Below, one piece after another: positions 7,385 through 14,501 of a stretch of DNA of 39,798 nucleotides. A program made the position numbers and the translations under genes. The stretch's first letter is position 1. Each line of letters starts with the position of its first letter. This DNA is from Amycolatopsis pittospori (GTDB taxonomy: Bacteria; Actinomycetota; Actinomycetes; Mycobacteriales; Pseudonocardiaceae): NCBI RefSeq assembly GCF_013870525.1, contig NZ_JACBXD010000074.1, positions 1-39,798 on the forward strand, given 5' to 3'. The notes below the pieces were generated by a model that did not search any database, was not told the origin of the DNA, and saw only the letters and a program-made list of their open reading frames with translations.

Positions 7385-7972
7385 CTACCCGTAGTTCGCG
7401 AAACAGAGCGCTTCGATGTCGCCACGCAGTGCGGCGAACGGCCGCCGCCGGACGCGCTGCTGGACGATGGCGCCGAGCAGGTAGGACAGCAGCGCCCTGG
7501 CCCGCGCGCGGGGGTCTTCGACGTCGAGCGGCGCGAGCAGTTCCGCGAGCAGTTCGGTGATCGACGTCAGCATGACGTCGATGGCCTGCGGGTGCTGCGC
7601 GCGGCCGGCGGCGATCCAGTACTCGAACCACAGGAAGGCCGCGTTGGGACGGCCGGCGAACTCGGCGAGGAAGGCCTCGAGCGCGGCGAAGAGCCGCTCA
7701 TCCGGGTGATCGTGGCGGTCCGCGATTTTGCGCAAATCGGCCGTGAACGTTGTGATGTGCGCCGCCATCGCCCGGTCGATGAGGACGTCGATGTCCGCGA
7801 AGTAGTAATGAATCGCACTTTTCGTGAGCGGCCCGGCGTCCGCGATCGCGCGGACGGTGCAGCCCGCGAGCCCGTCCCTGGCGAGCACGACCCGTGCCGC
7901 TTCGACGATCTGCTCCTGTTTCTGCAGCTGATTGGGCGAGAGCCGCTCACTGCGGCCGGGCAACACGGTCAC
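7385..7972 (-). CDS. TetR/AcrR family transcriptional regulator
   Basis: A 195-residue one-component regulator. The N-terminal helix-turn-helix is clear in QIVEAARVVLARDGLAGCTV then RAIADAGPLTKSAIHYYFAD (roughly residues 20-65). The C-terminal ligand domain is helical, with a WFEYWIAAGRA segment. The start is GTG at 7972 with AAGGA a few bases upstream. It is followed on the same strand by the M14 peptidase, whose upstream gap holds a dyad that may be its operator. It is divergent from the GreA-like gene. The ligand is unknown. Confidence 0.9.
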   Translation of the reverse strand: MTVLPGRSERLSPNQLQKQEQIVEAARVVLARDGLAGCTVRAIADAGPLTKSAIHYYFADIDVLIDRAMAAHITTFTADLRKIADRHDHPDERLFAALEAFLAEFAGRPNAAFLWFEYWIAAGRAQHPQAIDVMLTSITELLAELLAPLDVEDPRARARALLSYLLGAIVQQRVRRRPFAALRGDIEALCFANYG

Positions 7973-8096
7973 GAAGTTCCTTACACCAAGTCGTCAGGAC
8001 AGGAGCCCTGAAGCTTAGGCCGTCCGTCCCGGCCGATCACAGCGGGTGAAAATATCTAGGTGGCTAGCGGCCGTTCCGTAGCGGACAATGCGCGGC

Positions 8097-8561
8097 ATGG
8101 TGACCACAGGGGACAACGGGTTCAGCCCGGCGGCACGCCGGCAGCTGGAAAAGGAACTCGCCGATCTGCGTGCGCAACGCGACGCGATGGCGCCGCTCGT
8201 CGGCGAGCAGGAGCGGACCGGCGACGCGGCCGATCAGGCGGAGGTGCTGGATCGCGCGGAGGCCGCCGCCTACCTCGACCGGCGCATCTCCGACGTCGCC
8301 GCGAAGCTCGAGCACGGCGGGCGCAACAGCAAGGGCCTGCTCCCCGACGGCACCACCGTGAAGCTCAGGTTCTCCAACGGCGACGAAGACGAGCTCCACA
8401 TCGTCACGATCCCGGGCGAGGACGCCGACGCCTCCACGGTCACCTCGGACAGCCCGCTCGGCCTCGCGCTCGTGGGCGCGAAGGAGGGCGACGAGATCAA
8501 GTACCGGACGCCGCGCGGCGAGACCTCCGCGACCGTCGTCACCCTGAAACCACCCGCCTGA
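8097..8561 (+). CDS. GreA/GreB-family transcript-cleavage-like factor
   Basis: A 154-residue protein with an N-terminal antiparallel coiled coil (residues about 10-75, starting FSPAARRQLEKELADLRAQR). This is followed by an FKBP-like C-terminal domain containing DSPLGLALVGAKEGDEIKYR, the typical GreA PLG-A..G...GD pattern. It is probably the secondary Gre-like paralogue of actinobacteria (compare Rv3788), not the main GreA. Such proteins bind the RNA polymerase secondary channel; whether this one stimulates cleavage is not evident. ATG 8097 is used; an in-frame ATG at 8088 is an equally weak alternative, since neither has a good ribosome-binding site. Confidence 0.8.
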   Translation: MVTTGDNGFSPAARRQLEKELADLRAQRDAMAPLVGEQERTGDAADQAEVLDRAEAAAYLDRRISDVAAKLEHGGRNSKGLLPDGTTVKLRFSNGDEDELHIVTIPGEDADASTVTSDSPLGLALVGAKEGDEIKYRTPRGETSATVVTLKPPA

Positions 8562-8596
8562 CCTCGGTACAGGTGGCCTTGAGCAGCCCGGCGCAG

Positions 8597-8619
8597 GTTG
8601 TGAAGGGCACTTTCGCAAC
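8597..8619. repeat. Short TGAA/TTC hairpin (degenerate family member)
   Basis: GTTGTGAA and TTTCGCAAC pair with one mismatch around GGGCAC. It lies in the 314-base gap (8562-8875) after the GreA-like gene. It is weak alone but shares the TGAAGG start of the larger hairpins. Confidence 0.35.
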
Positions 8620-8708
8620 ACGAGCCCCCTGACCCAGCGGGCCCGACACCACACTCGCGCAGGTCGGCAGTGGGTCGTCCCACCGCCGCCCTGGCCTGCC
8701 TGCGTACA

Positions 8709-8723
8709 TGAAGGGGTCCTTCA
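8709..8723. repeat. Short TGAAGG/CCTTCA hairpin (solo family member)
   Basis: TGAAGG, a GGT loop and CCTTCA form a compact palindrome. It is the second of three hairpins in the 8562-8875 gap, which otherwise shows no open frame or RNA gene that I recognise. Confidence 0.35.
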
Positions 8724-8792
8724 CCGCGCCTTGAGCGCGCGACCGTCGTGACCACTGGTGCTTCCGTGGCGGCTGTGGCGATCGGGTAGGTG

Positions 8793-8839
8793 GTGAAGGC
8801 CTCCTTACCTACCCTCAAGGTAGGTAAGGAGGCCTTCAC
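8793..8839. terminator. Convergent-gene hairpin, TGAA/TTCA family (copy c)
   Basis: A perfect 21-bp stem (8793-8813 with 8819-8839) and a 5-base loop, between the convergent GreA-like and monooxygenase genes. Its arm GTGAAGGCCTCCTT is the same as in the 5976-6028 copy. Confidence 0.75.
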
Positions 8840-8875
8840 GGACCGGACGCCCCTGGCCCTCACCCGAATCGCCAC

Positions 8876-10366
8876 TCACGACCGGCCCTCCGCGAAGGCG
8901 TAGTCGTCGAGGTCGAAGAACCGGCTCGTCACCATCGTTTCCAGCGTCGGCGACGCCCGGAAGGGGACGTCCCCGTTCGCGTCGAAGTAGTAGGAATTCG
9001 CCAGCGAGCAGCTGTCCTGGAAGAACACCTGATGCTTGCGGCGGTCCAGCATGGTCTGGAAGTACTTGTCGTTGGCCTCGGCCGTGACCTCGACCCGTGT
9101 CGCGCCGGTCTTGCGCGCGTTGCGCAGGCACCGCACGATATGCGCGGTCTGCGTCTCGATCAGGTTGAAGTACGAGGAACCGTTGTAGCCGTACGGTCCG
9201 AGGATGGTGAACAGGTTCGGGAAACCGGGCACGCTCACCCCCTGGTATGCCTGGAAACGGTTCTCCTCCCAGAACTTCTCCAGATCGGTGCCGCCCGCGC
9301 CGCGCACGGTGAACGCGGGCATGTTGCCCTTTTCGAAGACCTTGAACCCGGTGGCGAGCACCAGGACGTCGACCGGATGCTCGGTGCCGTCGACGGTGCG
9401 CACCCCGGACTCGGTGATCGCGTCGATGCTCGTGGTCTCCAGCGTGACGTCGTCGCGGTTGAACGTCTGCAGGTACTCGTTGGAGAAGCTCGGCCGCTTG
9501 CAGCCCAAGGCGTAACGCGGGGTGAGCTTGTCACGGGTCTCGGGATCCTTGACCGCGCGACGCAGATGCGCCAGCCCGATCCGCTCGCCCGCCCCGGCCG
9601 TCGGCAGCAGCTTGTGGAAGTGCGCGGCCAGCGGGAAGGTGAGTTCGACCAGCGCCTGGCTGGCCAGGCGGGAAAGCCGTTTCGCGCCGGGCAGCCTTCG
9701 CAACGCGAGCTTCGCCGGCCCCGGTAGCGCGGCGTCCGGTTTGGGCAGGCACCAGATCGGCGTCCGCTGGAACACCGTCAGGTGCCCGGCCTCCGGTGCG
9801 ATGGACGGGATCACCTGGACCGCCGACGCCCCGGTGCCGACGATGGCGACACGCTTACCGCGCAGGTCGACGCCGTGGTCCCAGCGCGCGGTGTGCATGA
9901 CCGTGCCGCCGAAGTCGGCGAGGCCGTCGATGTCCGGCGGCTTCGGCTGGGTGAGCACACCGGTGGCGCCCACGACGAACCGCGCCGTCGTCGACCAGCC
10001 GTCGGCGGTTTCGACGCGCCACAGATGGGTCTCGTCGTCGAAGGTCGCGGCGACGACCTTCGAGCCGAGGCGCGTGCGGCGGCGGATGTCGTACTTGTCG
10101 ACGCAGTAGTCGGCGTACGCCTTCAGTTCCCGGCCCGGCGCGTAGACCCGCGACCAGCCGGAGATCTGCTCGAACGAGAACTGGTAGCTGAACGACGGGA
10201 TGTCGACGGCGACACCCGGATAGGTGTTCCAGTGCCAGGCGCCGCCGACGCCGTCGCCCTCCTCCAGCATCAGGAAGTCGTCGAAACCGGCTTTTTGGAG
10301 GAGGATCGCGGCGCCGATCCCGGAGAAGCCGCCGCCGATGATCGCGATCTCGTGGTCGGGGGTCAT
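8876..10366 (-). CDS. Flavin-dependent Baeyer-Villiger-type monooxygenase
   Basis: A 496-residue FAD/NADPH monooxygenase. The FAD motif GGGFSG is at residues 11-16 and the second Rossmann motif GTGASA at 177-182. Between them, FGGTVMHTARWD (152-163) fits the Baeyer-Villiger fingerprint FxGxxxHxxxW[P/D]. The C-terminal ATG motif VLATGFKVFE is present. The likely reaction is oxygen insertion next to a ketone to give an ester or lactone, which the esterase in the same operon could hydrolyse. The ATG at 10366 overlaps the stop of the upstream flavoprotein fragment (ATGA) and has AAGGA upstream. It is closest in context to mymA (Rv3083), but an orthologue call needs an alignment. Confidence 0.9.
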   Translation of the reverse strand: MTPDHEIAIIGGGFSGIGAAILLQKAGFDDFLMLEEGDGVGGAWHWNTYPGVAVDIPSFSYQFSFEQISGWSRVYAPGRELKAYADYCVDKYDIRRRTRLGSKVVAATFDDETHLWRVETADGWSTTARFVVGATGVLTQPKPPDIDGLADFGGTVMHTARWDHGVDLRGKRVAIVGTGASAVQVIPSIAPEAGHLTVFQRTPIWCLPKPDAALPGPAKLALRRLPGAKRLSRLASQALVELTFPLAAHFHKLLPTAGAGERIGLAHLRRAVKDPETRDKLTPRYALGCKRPSFSNEYLQTFNRDDVTLETTSIDAITESGVRTVDGTEHPVDVLVLATGFKVFEKGNMPAFTVRGAGGTDLEKFWEENRFQAYQGVSVPGFPNLFTILGPYGYNGSSYFNLIETQTAHIVRCLRNARKTGATRVEVTAEANDKYFQTMLDRRKHQVFFQDSCSLANSYYFDANGDVPFRASPTLETMVTSRFFDLDDYAFAEGRS

Positions 10367-10848
10367 GCGGGCAGTCCTTCCTTGGCGAAAAGCGAACTCG
10401 CGCCGAGGACGACGACGTCGGCGTGGTGCTCGATGCCTTCCGCGGTACGGATTCCGTGGGGAGCGAAGGCGTAGACGGGCCAGGTGACGAGTTTGCAGCC
10501 CGGCCGGCCGAGGGCGCCGTAGTAGCCGAGCCCGGGCGCCGTCTTCCGCGAACCGAAGCGGCGGTCCGGCGTCAGCAGCCGTCGGATCCACGGGTCTTTC
10601 ACCTGCCAGCGCAGGAAGACGCGGGCGACGGCGATGCCGAGGACGCTCGGGCCGGGGACGGGCATCGGCACCACCCAGTCCGGCTCCTCCTGGAACACCT
10701 TCACCGAAAGCGCGGTGGCCGCCACCTCGGGCACGATCTGCGCGGCCTCGCGACCGGGCGCGACGACCGCGACCCGCTGCCCGGCGAAGTCGTGCCCGAA
10801 CCACTCGGTGCCGCGCAGCACCTCGCCGCGGAATGCGCCCAACGTCAT
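10363..10848 (-). CDS. Flavin monooxygenase-like fragment lacking the FAD domain
   Basis: A 161-residue protein resembling only the middle and C-terminal parts of the neighbouring monooxygenase. FAGQRVAVVAPGREAAQIVP corresponds to the NADP-binding Rossmann strand-loop, DWVVPMPVPG to the following segment, and EGIEHHADVVVLGASS to the C-terminal ATG motif. The N-terminal FAD-binding GxGxxG is absent and the second glycine motif is altered (APGREA). It overlaps both neighbours by four bases (ATGA), so it is still translated in step with them. It may be a decayed duplicate or a non-catalytic partner; the preserved frame and coupling favour retained function. Confidence 0.75.
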   Translation of the reverse strand: MTLGAFRGEVLRGTEWFGHDFAGQRVAVVAPGREAAQIVPEVAATALSVKVFQEEPDWVVPMPVPGPSVLGIAVARVFLRWQVKDPWIRRLLTPDRRFGSRKTAPGLGYYGALGRPGCKLVTWPVYAFAPHGIRTAEGIEHHADVVVLGASSLFAKEGLPA

Positions 10849-11774
10849 GACGCGACCGGTTCGTGGGTGATCTCCTCGGTCCACGACTGCGGCTTGCCCA
10901 GCAGCTTCGCGGGGATCAGGCGGGTCGCCTTCACCATCGGGTCGGCGAGGAACCGGTGGTAGACGTGCGAGCGGTCGACGATCATCGCCGCCTGCGCCTT
11001 GAGCACGTGATACGCCGGGATGCGCTGGGTGAACTCGCCGCGGCCGCCGATGGTGGAGAACCGCTTCACCGCGTTGTACAGCTTCTTCTCCGGCAGGCCC
11101 ATCGCCACGATGTTGTCGCGCATCTTGTTGATCAGCGGGACGAACACCACGATCAGCCCCAGGACGATCTGCGGTTTCAGCGAGCCGATGGACTCGGTGA
11201 GCAGCTTGTGCGTCGGCCCGGCGCCGATCAGTTCCAAGACCTCGAAGTCGGCCGTGATGTGCCGCGACTCGTCGGAGTTGATATGCCGGAACACCTGGTG
11301 GCACACCGGATCGGAAACCTCTTCGAGCAGGAACTTCACCAGTGCGCCGTCGAGCGCGCATTCCAGCAGCGGGATGAGCGTGGCCAGCGCCGTCAACGGC
11401 AGGGTGTCGCCGAAGTCGTCGAGGACCTTGATGGCCAGCTTGACGTTGATGTTCGGCTCGGGCATCGAGCCGTTCTCGTCGAGCATGCCCCAGCGCTTCA
11501 TCAGGGCCAGTTCGGCGTTGGCGTGCTTCTGTTCCTCGGCGTGGAAATACCGGTAGATCTCCTGGATCTCCGGTGTCGGCGCCTTCTTCGCCAGCGACGC
11601 GAACCCGCGGGCGCCGACGTGCTCGATCCACACGAGGTCGGCCATGAACGGCCGCATCTTGGCGCGGAGTTCGTCGGTCATCGTCTCCGCGCCGGGCGCG
11701 TCCCAGTCGATGTCGGCCAGCGACCACTGTTTGTCCTTGATGGTCTGGAGCATCGCGGCGAAGTCGTAAGCCAT
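10845..11774 (-). CDS. Ferritin-like di-iron carboxylate protein, probable oxygenase
   Basis: A 309-residue helical protein with the ligand pattern of a four-helix di-iron centre: Glu51 in WIEHVG, Glu81-x-x-His84 in AEEQKH, Glu138 in LLECAL and Glu169-x-x-His172 in DESRHI. Helices alternate with hydrophobic stretches such as IVLGLIVVFVPLI (about 203-215), suggesting membrane association. Databases often label this family vaguely as a reductase or metal-dependent hydrolase; the ligands point to O2 activation. It starts with ATG preceded by AAGGAG at 5 bases, the best ribosome-binding site in the operon, and overlaps the SDR stop by one base. The substrate is unknown. Confidence 0.75.
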   Translation of the reverse strand: MAYDFAAMLQTIKDKQWSLADIDWDAPGAETMTDELRAKMRPFMADLVWIEHVGARGFASLAKKAPTPEIQEIYRYFHAEEQKHANAELALMKRWGMLDENGSMPEPNINVKLAIKVLDDFGDTLPLTALATLIPLLECALDGALVKFLLEEVSDPVCHQVFRHINSDESRHITADFEVLELIGAGPTHKLLTESIGSLKPQIVLGLIVVFVPLINKMRDNIVAMGLPEKKLYNAVKRFSTIGGRGEFTQRIPAYHVLKAQAAMIVDRSHVYHRFLADPMVKATRLIPAKLLGKPQSWTEEITHEPVAS

Positions 11775-12595
11775 CACTTCTCCTTTTCGGCGGGCAGGAA
11801 CCGGCCGAGGAGACCGGCGATCCGCGTGTACGGGACGGGCACGAAACGCTTGGCGTGCCAGAGAAGCTGCGCGTCGGGTTGCGGCACCACGTACAGGCGG
11901 CCGCGATCGTGGGCGTCCAGCGTCATCTTCGCGACTTTTTCGGCGGAGAACCCGACCACGTCGGAGACCCGCCGCGCGAGGCCGCGCGCCTCGGCGTCGA
12001 TGAGTTCTCCGCCGAAGATGTTGGTGCGGACGAAGGTCGGGCACAGCACGGTCACCGCGACACCGGTGCCGGACAGCTCGGCGGCCAGTGTCTCCGAGAG
12101 GCTGACGACGCCCGCTTTGCTGACGTTGTAGGCGGCCATCCTCGGCGCGGCGGTGAACCCGGCGGCCGAAGCGACGTTGATGACGCCGCCGGATTTCGCC
12201 GTCCGCATGGCGGGTACGAAGGTGTGACAGCCGTGGATCACGCCCCACAGGTTCACCCCGAGGGTCCGCTGCCAATCGGCCAGCGGGGCCTCCCCCACGA
12301 CCTTGCCGCCGGCCCCGATCCCGGCGTTGTTGACGACGAGGTCCGGGTCGCGGCCGAGCCACGAGCGGGCCTGGTCCGCGAGTTCGGCGACTTCCTCCAC
12401 AAGGGACACATCGCAGGCGACGGCGACCGCCTCACCCTTGCTTTTCAGCTGCGCCACGGTCTCTTCGGCCGCTTCGAGGTCGATGTCGGCGCAGACCACC
12501 CGGCTGCCACGCCGGACGAGTTCGGCCGCGATCGCCCGCCCGATGCCGCTGCCGGCCCCGGTGACGACGGCGTGCGCGCCTTGGGTCCGTTTCAC
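11774..12595 (-). CDS. Short-chain dehydrogenase/reductase, SadH-like
   Basis: A 273-residue classical SDR. It has the cofactor motif TGAGSGIG (12-19), NNAG (89-92), and the catalytic Ser143, Tyr156 and Lys160 (YNVSK). D37 after the second beta strand (CADIDL) suggests NAD(H) preference. The C-terminal tail after residue 200 is extended, as in mycobacterial SadH (Rv3085). It would oxidise an alcohol or reduce a ketone ahead of the monooxygenase. The GTG start overlaps the esterase stop (TAGTG) and its own stop overlaps the next start (TGATG), so it sits firmly inside the operon. Confidence 0.9.
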   Translation of the reverse strand: MKRTQGAHAVVTGAGSGIGRAIAAELVRRGSRVVCADIDLEAAEETVAQLKSKGEAVAVACDVSLVEEVAELADQARSWLGRDPDLVVNNAGIGAGGKVVGEAPLADWQRTLGVNLWGVIHGCHTFVPAMRTAKSGGVINVASAAGFTAAPRMAAYNVSKAGVVSLSETLAAELSGTGVAVTVLCPTFVRTNIFGGELIDAEARGLARRVSDVVGFSAEKVAKMTLDAHDRGRLYVVPQPDAQLLWHAKRFVPVPYTRIAGLLGRFLPAEKEK

Positions 12596-13521
12596 TAGGC
12601 CGCCCTTTCGATGGCTGGAAGGTTGTCCGTCAGGAACCGGCAGGCCCGTTCCATCGCGGGCGCGGCCTCCGGGATGAACCGGGTCAGCGCCTGGAAGACG
12701 TGCATCTGCCCGGGGACGACGTCCAGTTCGCAGTCCGCTCCCGCGCGGCGCAGCGCCCTGGCCAGTTCGATGGCGTCCGCGGCGAGCATTTCGCGGCCAC
12801 CCGCCTGGATGATCGTCGGCGGGAAGCCCTTGATGTCGTCGAAGGCGAACCGCAGCCGCGTGGAGCCGGGGTCGGCGTCCACTGTGTACAGACCGACCAG
12901 CCGGGCGGCCGCGGCGGCGGAGATCATCGGGTCCGGACTCATGCGTTCCCGTTGGGCGGCCAGGGAGAACGTCACGTCGAACAGCGGCGAGAAGAGCGCG
13001 AGCGCGGCGGGCGGCGCTTTGCGTTCCCGGATCAGCTGCGCGGCGAGGTCGACAGCGAGATGCCCGCCCGCGGAGTCACCCGCGACGAGAATCCTTTCGT
13101 ACCCTTGGGCGACCAGCCGGTCGTACGCCGCACGGACGTCGTCGGCGGCGTTCGGAAACCGGTGCCGGGGCGCGAGCCGGTACTCGCAGGCGAAGACCGG
13201 CAGCCCGGTCCCGGCGGAAACCCGCGTCGTCAGCCCGCGATGGGTCCGGGCGGAGCAGAGCGCGTACCCGCTGCCATGGACGTACAGGACGACGCTGTCG
13301 CCGTCGACGACTTCGGGGGCGCGGACCCACTCCCCACGGATCCCGGGCTCGATCCGGCTTCCCTTCAACGGCGGCGAAGCCAGCCACAGACTCGTGGCGA
13401 TGAACCCGCGTGAGAACGCGATCCCGGCACGGTTGGCCGGGACCGCCGAGGCGATCGGCCGCACGAAGACGGACGTCAGCGAAGCTGCCAACGAGGCTCG
13501 CAGGCCATTCTGCGGTCGCAT
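12595..13521 (-). CDS. Alpha/beta-hydrolase of the hormone-sensitive lipase family (LipR-like esterase)
   Basis: A 308-residue esterase. The oxyanion-hole motif is HGSG (82-85; HGGG in most relatives), the nucleophile is Ser150 in GDSAGG, the acid lies in the REMLAADAIEL region and the His in QMHVFQAL. The family hydrolyses short- to medium-chain esters in the cytoplasm or at the membrane. It is first in the five-gene operon, with LipR-like placement relative to the SDR and monooxygenase. ATG 13521 lies only 44 bases from the divergent TetR start, so promoters and operator must share that gap. An ester made by the monooxygenase is a plausible substrate. Confidence 0.9.
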   Translation of the reverse strand: MRPQNGLRASLAASLTSVFVRPIASAVPANRAGIAFSRGFIATSLWLASPPLKGSRIEPGIRGEWVRAPEVVDGDSVVLYVHGSGYALCSARTHRGLTTRVSAGTGLPVFACEYRLAPRHRFPNAADDVRAAYDRLVAQGYERILVAGDSAGGHLAVDLAAQLIRERKAPPAALALFSPLFDVTFSLAAQRERMSPDPMISAAAAARLVGLYTVDADPGSTRLRFAFDDIKGFPPTIIQAGGREMLAADAIELARALRRAGADCELDVVPGQMHVFQALTRFIPEAAPAMERACRFLTDNLPAIERAA

Positions 13522-13565
13522 GCCCTCAGAATGAATCCGACGGCACCTGCTGTCAAGATGGAGAC

Positions 13566-14192
13566 GTGACCGCGTCCCGCCGCTACAGCGGCAAAACCGC
13601 AGACGAGCGCCGAGCCGAACGACGACTCGCCCTGCTCGGCGCCGCGATGGACATCTGGCAGGAACAGGGCTGGGCGGCGGTCACCATGCGAGGCGTCTGC
13701 GCTCGGGCGAACCTGACCGACCGGTACTTCTACGAGAGCTTCGCCAATCGCGACGCTTTGCTCGCCACCGCTTGGGAACAGGTCCGCGACGAGACCCTCC
13801 AGATGGTCTTGGACGCCGTCGCCTCCCGGATCGAACAACCCGCCCTGGATCAGCTTCGCGCCGCTGTCGACGTCGTCGTGCACCACGTCCAGGAGGAACC
13901 CGCGCGAGCTCAGATCCTGTTCGGCGACCACTCCGGCAGCGCGGTGCTGGAACAACTGCGACGGCAGACCGTCCAGGACACCACCGGCCTGCTCATCGAA
14001 CTCGCGCGACCGCATCTGAAGCCGGACGTGGACGGACTGGAGTTCCGGGTGAACGTCCTCTTGGGAATCGGCGGCTTCGTCGAGATCATGCTCGCGTGGC
14101 GCTCCGGCCTGCTCGACGCCGACGCGGACACGCTCGTCGAGCACCTGACCGGAGTGGGCACTTCGCTGTCGGGGATGTTCCTCAAGGGGTGA
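13566..14192 (+). CDS. TetR family regulator of the monooxygenase operon
   Basis: A 208-residue protein. The N-terminal helix-turn-helix is visible as RRLALLGAAMDIWQEQGWAA, then VTMRGVCARANLTDRYFYES (about residues 18-60). The rest is a helical ligand domain with EFRVNVLLGIGGFVEIM. The longer open frame to 13410 is antisense to the esterase, so the GTG at 13566 is taken; it follows a GGAG only 2 bases away. Divergent placement over a 44-base gap strongly suggests it controls the 13521-8876 operon and itself. I see no convincing dyad in that gap. Confidence 0.88.
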   Translation: MTASRRYSGKTADERRAERRLALLGAAMDIWQEQGWAAVTMRGVCARANLTDRYFYESFANRDALLATAWEQVRDETLQMVLDAVASRIEQPALDQLRAAVDVVVHHVQEEPARAQILFGDHSGSAVLEQLRRQTVQDTTGLLIELARPHLKPDVDGLEFRVNVLLGIGGFVEIMLAWRSGLLDADADTLVEHLTGVGTSLSGMFLKG

Positions 14193-14241
14193 CACCGACG
14201 GGTGAACTTCCCCGCCGGATACGCGGGCCGTCCCGGAAACG

Positions 14242-14282
14242 GGTCAGGGCCCCATCCGGAGTGTCCGAATGGGGCCCTGACC
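14242..14282. terminator. Hairpin between TetR gene and tRNA-Thr
   Basis: Arms 14242-14260 and 14264-14282 pair over 19 bases with one mismatch around GTG. Its sequence (GTCAGGGCCCCAT) is unlike the TGAA/TTCA family. It lies between the convergent TetR gene and the tRNA and could end both transcripts. Confidence 0.7.
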
Positions 14283-14286
14283 TGGG

Positions 14287-14360
14287 AGCCGCCTAGGGGA
14301 ATCGAACCCCTGACCTATTCATTACGAGTGAATCGCTCTGGCCGACTGAGCTAAGGCGGC
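14287..14360 (-). tRNA. tRNA-Thr (anticodon CGT)
   Basis: The minus strand folds into a full cloverleaf. The acceptor GCCGCCT pairs with AGGCGGC, and the D-arm is GCTCAGTCGGCCAGAGC. The anticodon stem ATTCA/TGAAT carries loop CTCGTAA, and the T-arm is AGGGGTTCGATTCCCCT. Anticodon CGT reads ACG (Thr), a common codon in GC-rich genomes. The discriminator base is T and CCA is not encoded. The length is 74 bases, and the anticodon loop shows no intron or odd base. Confidence 0.95.
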
Positions 14361-14501
14361 AGACATCGGGCTCGCACCCGATGACGAAAGTAAGTGTAGC
14401 GGAGGGGTTGAACGTCACCTTCTCCGGCCACCGTCGTTAGGGTCCTATGACGCCGGTCTCAGTCCCCCAAGATCGGCCCATCCCCACTGGAGGACCTGTT
14501 C

